DNA from: an uncultured Lachnospiraceae bacterium
GTDB lineage: Bacteria; Bacillota; Clostridia; Lachnospirales; Lachnospiraceae
Assembly: GCA_947589305.1 (NCBI GenBank)
Contig: CANQAP010000001.1
Location: 248,001-312,000, forward strand
Direction: 5' to 3'
Length of the DNA stretch: 64,000 nt
The position numbers and the translations under genes are program-made. The notes below the pieces were generated by a model. The model did not search any database, was not told the DNA's origin, and was given only the letters and a program-made list of their open reading frames with translations. Below are positions 62,157 through 64,000 of this stretch, in pieces (positions within the stretch are counted from its first letter, which is position 1; every line of letters starts with the position of its first letter).

Positions 62157-64000
62157 CGATTGTCACCATCCCTACTGACTGTAATTCTATGTTCGACTCT
62201 ATCTCATTGTATGAGATCACAATGAGATTCTGAAAATAATCGTTCGTCAATTTCTTAAAATACATACGTACGATCGGCGAGGTTATAATGATCGGCACCT
62301 GTCCCGCTTCTTCCAGTTTTGCCACTTCTTTTTCCGTTGCGGCAAGGATTTTTCTCGTGATATCCGGATCCAGCGTCAGATACGCTCCCTGCTCCGTCTG
62401 TTTTACGGAATTCATGATCTCCTGCTCGATCTTCGGATCCAACGTGATGACCGTTGAATTTTCTTCTCCTCCGAAAAATTTATTGGAGATTGCGCGTTTT
62501 AAGCCCTGTCTGACATATTCCGTCAGGACGTCCGTATCTCTGGTAGTAGGGGCATGATCCGCCAGTACCTCAAATATGCTGACCAGATCCCGGATGGAAA
62601 TCCCCTCCCGCAGAAGATTCTGCAATACTTTCTGTATCTCACCGACATTTAGGAGCTTCGGTATCAGCTCGTCAACCAGTGTGGTGTTATTTTCTTTCAC
62701 GTTATTGATCAGGTTCTGTACATCCTGCCGCGTCAACAGCTCATCCAGATGCGTCCGGATCACTTCCGTCAGATGCGTCGCTATGATGGACGGCGGATCG
62801 ACTACCGTGTATCCGTAGGATTCCGCACGTTCCCTCTGGGATTCCGTGATCCAGACCGCCGGCAGATGGAAAGAAGGTTCAAATGTCGGGATACCGGTGA
62901 TCTCTTCTTCCACATATCCCGGATTCATTGCCATGTAATGGTCAAACAAAATCTCGCCTTCACTCACCTGTATGCCTTTGATCTTAATAATATACTGATT
63001 CGGATTCAACTGTATATTATCCCGCAGACGGATGATCGGCACAACGGCTCCAAGCTCTAACGCGATCTGTCGCCGTATCATGACTACACGATCCAAAAGG
63101 TCGCCGCCCTGATTGACATCCGCAAGCGGTATGATGCCGTAACCGAATTCCAATTCGATCGGATCCACCTGAAGCAAAGCATTGACGTTTTCGTGTCTCC
63201 GCATCTGATCGGCTTCGACTTCCTCTTCCTGCACCTCTTCTTCGATTTCTTCCGCTTCTTTTCTTGTACTGAGCAAACGACCTAATACGATCAGCAGCAG
63301 ACCAAATCCGACATACAGGACAATATTGAGCGGCGTAAATATTCCCAAGAAAATCAAGGCGCCGCCTACGATATATAACACCCTTCCGGACTGAAACAGT
63401 TCCGAAAAGACAATATCTCCGATTTCCGCTTCCTTAGATGCCTTGGTTACGATCACACCGGTAGCAAGGGAGATCAACAGAGACGGAAGCTGCGAAACCA
63501 GACCGTCGCCGATCGTCAGGATCGTATACTTTGACAACGCTTCCATCGGTTCCAGTCCCTGTATCAAAATACCGGTGATCAATCCGGCTACAAAGTTGAC
63601 TCCGGTAATGATCAGACCGGCAATGGCATCACCCTTTACATACTTGGTAGCACCATCCATCGATCCGAAGAAAGAGGCTTCTTCCTGAATCTTCTGCCGT
63701 CTGACAATAGCTTCTTTATCGGAGATTGCGCCCGTACTCAGGTCGGCGTCGATCGCCATCTGTTTACCCGGCATGGCATCCAACGTAAACCGTGCCGTTA
63801 CTTCCGAAACACGTTCCGAACCTTTGTTGATGACAACCATCTGGACAATGATCAACACAATAAAGATAATGGTTCCGATCACCAGATTGCCTCCGCCTAC
63901 AAATTGTCCAAACGTAGTGACTACATTACCCGGTTCTCCCGTTGTCAAGATCAGACGGGTAGACGAAATATTCAACGAAATCCGGAAAATGGTCGTAAAT
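62146..64000 (-). CDS. flhA: Flagellar export apparatus protein FlhA (5' part cut by window edge)
   Basis: The frame is open to the right edge, giving 617 visible residues; roughly the first 70-80 of the usual 690 are missing. Visible are LNISSTRLILTTGEPGNVV, the conserved FHIPEP-type cytoplasmic loop PGKQMAIDADLSTG, further membrane segments and the full cytoplasmic domain with VVDPPSIIATHLTE. FlhA is the gate and substrate switch of the flagellar type III export machine. The first in-frame start-like codon in the window (TTG 63975) is internal, not the true start. Confidence 0.96.
   Translation of the reverse strand, partial: FTTIFRISLNISSTRLILTTGEPGNVVTTFGQFVGGGNLVIGTIIFIVLIIVQMVVINKGSERVSEVTARFTLDAMPGKQMAIDADLSTGAISDKEAIVRRQKIQEEASFFGSMDGATKYVKGDAIAGLIITGVNFVAGLITGILIQGLEPMEALSKYTILTIGDGLVSQLPSLLISLATGVIVTKASKEAEIGDIVFSELFQSGRVLYIVGGALIFLGIFTPLNIVLYVGFGLLLIVLGRLLSTRKEAEEIEEEVQEEEVEADQMRRHENVNALLQVDPIELEFGYGIIPLADVNQGGDLLDRVVMIRRQIALELGAVVPIIRLRDNIQLNPNQYIIKIKGIQVSEGEILFDHYMAMNPGYVEEEITGIPTFEPSFHLPAVWITESQRERAESYGYTVVDPPSIIATHLTEVIRTHLDELLTRQDVQNLINNVKENNTTLVDELIPKLLNVGEIQKVLQNLLREGISIRDLVSIFEVLADHAPTTRDTDVLTEYVRQGLKRAISNKFFGGEENSTVITLDPKIEQEIMNSVKQTEQGAYLTLDPDITRKILAATEKEVAKLEEAGQVPIIITSPIVRMYFKKLTNDYFQNLIVISYNEIESNIELQSVGMVTIDDN

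Noticed and set aside
1-64000. Prophage, transposon, toxin-antitoxin or defence island
   Set aside because: No transposase, integrase, terminal repeats, restriction or other defence genes were seen; the window is core genome with conserved order.

Overview
The window looks like chromosomal DNA of a motile, spore-forming Firmicute of the Clostridia, most probably Lachnospiraceae. The basis is gene content and order: a fla/che operon leading into rpsB-tsf, sporulation genes of the YqfC/YqfD/YtfJ type, DUF4317, DUF6115 and DUF2953 proteins, choline-binding-like cell-wall repeats, strong AGGAGG ribosome sites and occasional TTG/GTG starts. I see no phage, insertion sequence, CRISPR array, tRNA or rRNA. 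Nearly all genes lie on the minus strand, so operons read from high to low coordinates.

Layout from left to right. 1-3.6 kb: mreD (cut by the window edge), mreC, radC, a DUF4321 protein and a methionine gamma-lyase-like PLP enzyme. 3.6-11.5 kb: a patatin-like phospholipase, miaB, mutS, mutL and miaA (tRNA modification and mismatch repair). 11.6-14.6 kb: an orphan ABC ATPase behind an unexplained leader and terminator, then a MoxR AAA/VWA pair. 14.6-20.2 kb: proB, a 5-formyl-THF cyclo-ligase/ProA fusion and two FAD enzymes. 20.2-24.7 kb: a small BofC-like protein, a SpoVB-type flippase, cdd, a DUF3048 lipoprotein and ybeY. 24.7-29.3 kb: phoH, yqfD, yqfC, a DAK2-type fatty acid kinase-like protein and an Asp23 protein, with rpmB divergent.

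29.7-34.0 kb is a sporulation-flavoured operon with several unnamed families (a zinc-ribbon pseudo-rhomboid, 465-aa and 104-aa unknowns, DUF2953, YtfJ/GerW, a 44-aa membrane peptide). 34.1-39.0 kb: a LysM protein and a 1437-aa two-headed acyl-CoA dehydratase activase. 39.1-42.4 kb: two secreted cell-wall-repeat proteins, one a GH25 lysozyme. 42.5-46.3 kb: an ABC exporter and a DUF4317 protein. 46.3-50.3 kb: a chemoreceptor, tsf and rpsB.

50.3-64.0 kb is the distal part of a flagellar/chemotaxis operon: flhA (cut), flhF, flhG, a PilZ brake, cheB, cheA, cheW, cheC, cheD, a small membrane protein, sigma-28, a FapA-like protein and three unnamed proteins. Together they cover type III export, placement of flagella, c-di-GMP control of motility, adaptation of chemoreceptors and late flagellar transcription. 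The region is largely ordinary core genome. The most interesting observations are the folate/proline fusion, the unidentified leader before the orphan ABC gene and the reading-frame scar after it, the yqfC ribosome site buried in a terminator, and the pseudo-rhomboid.
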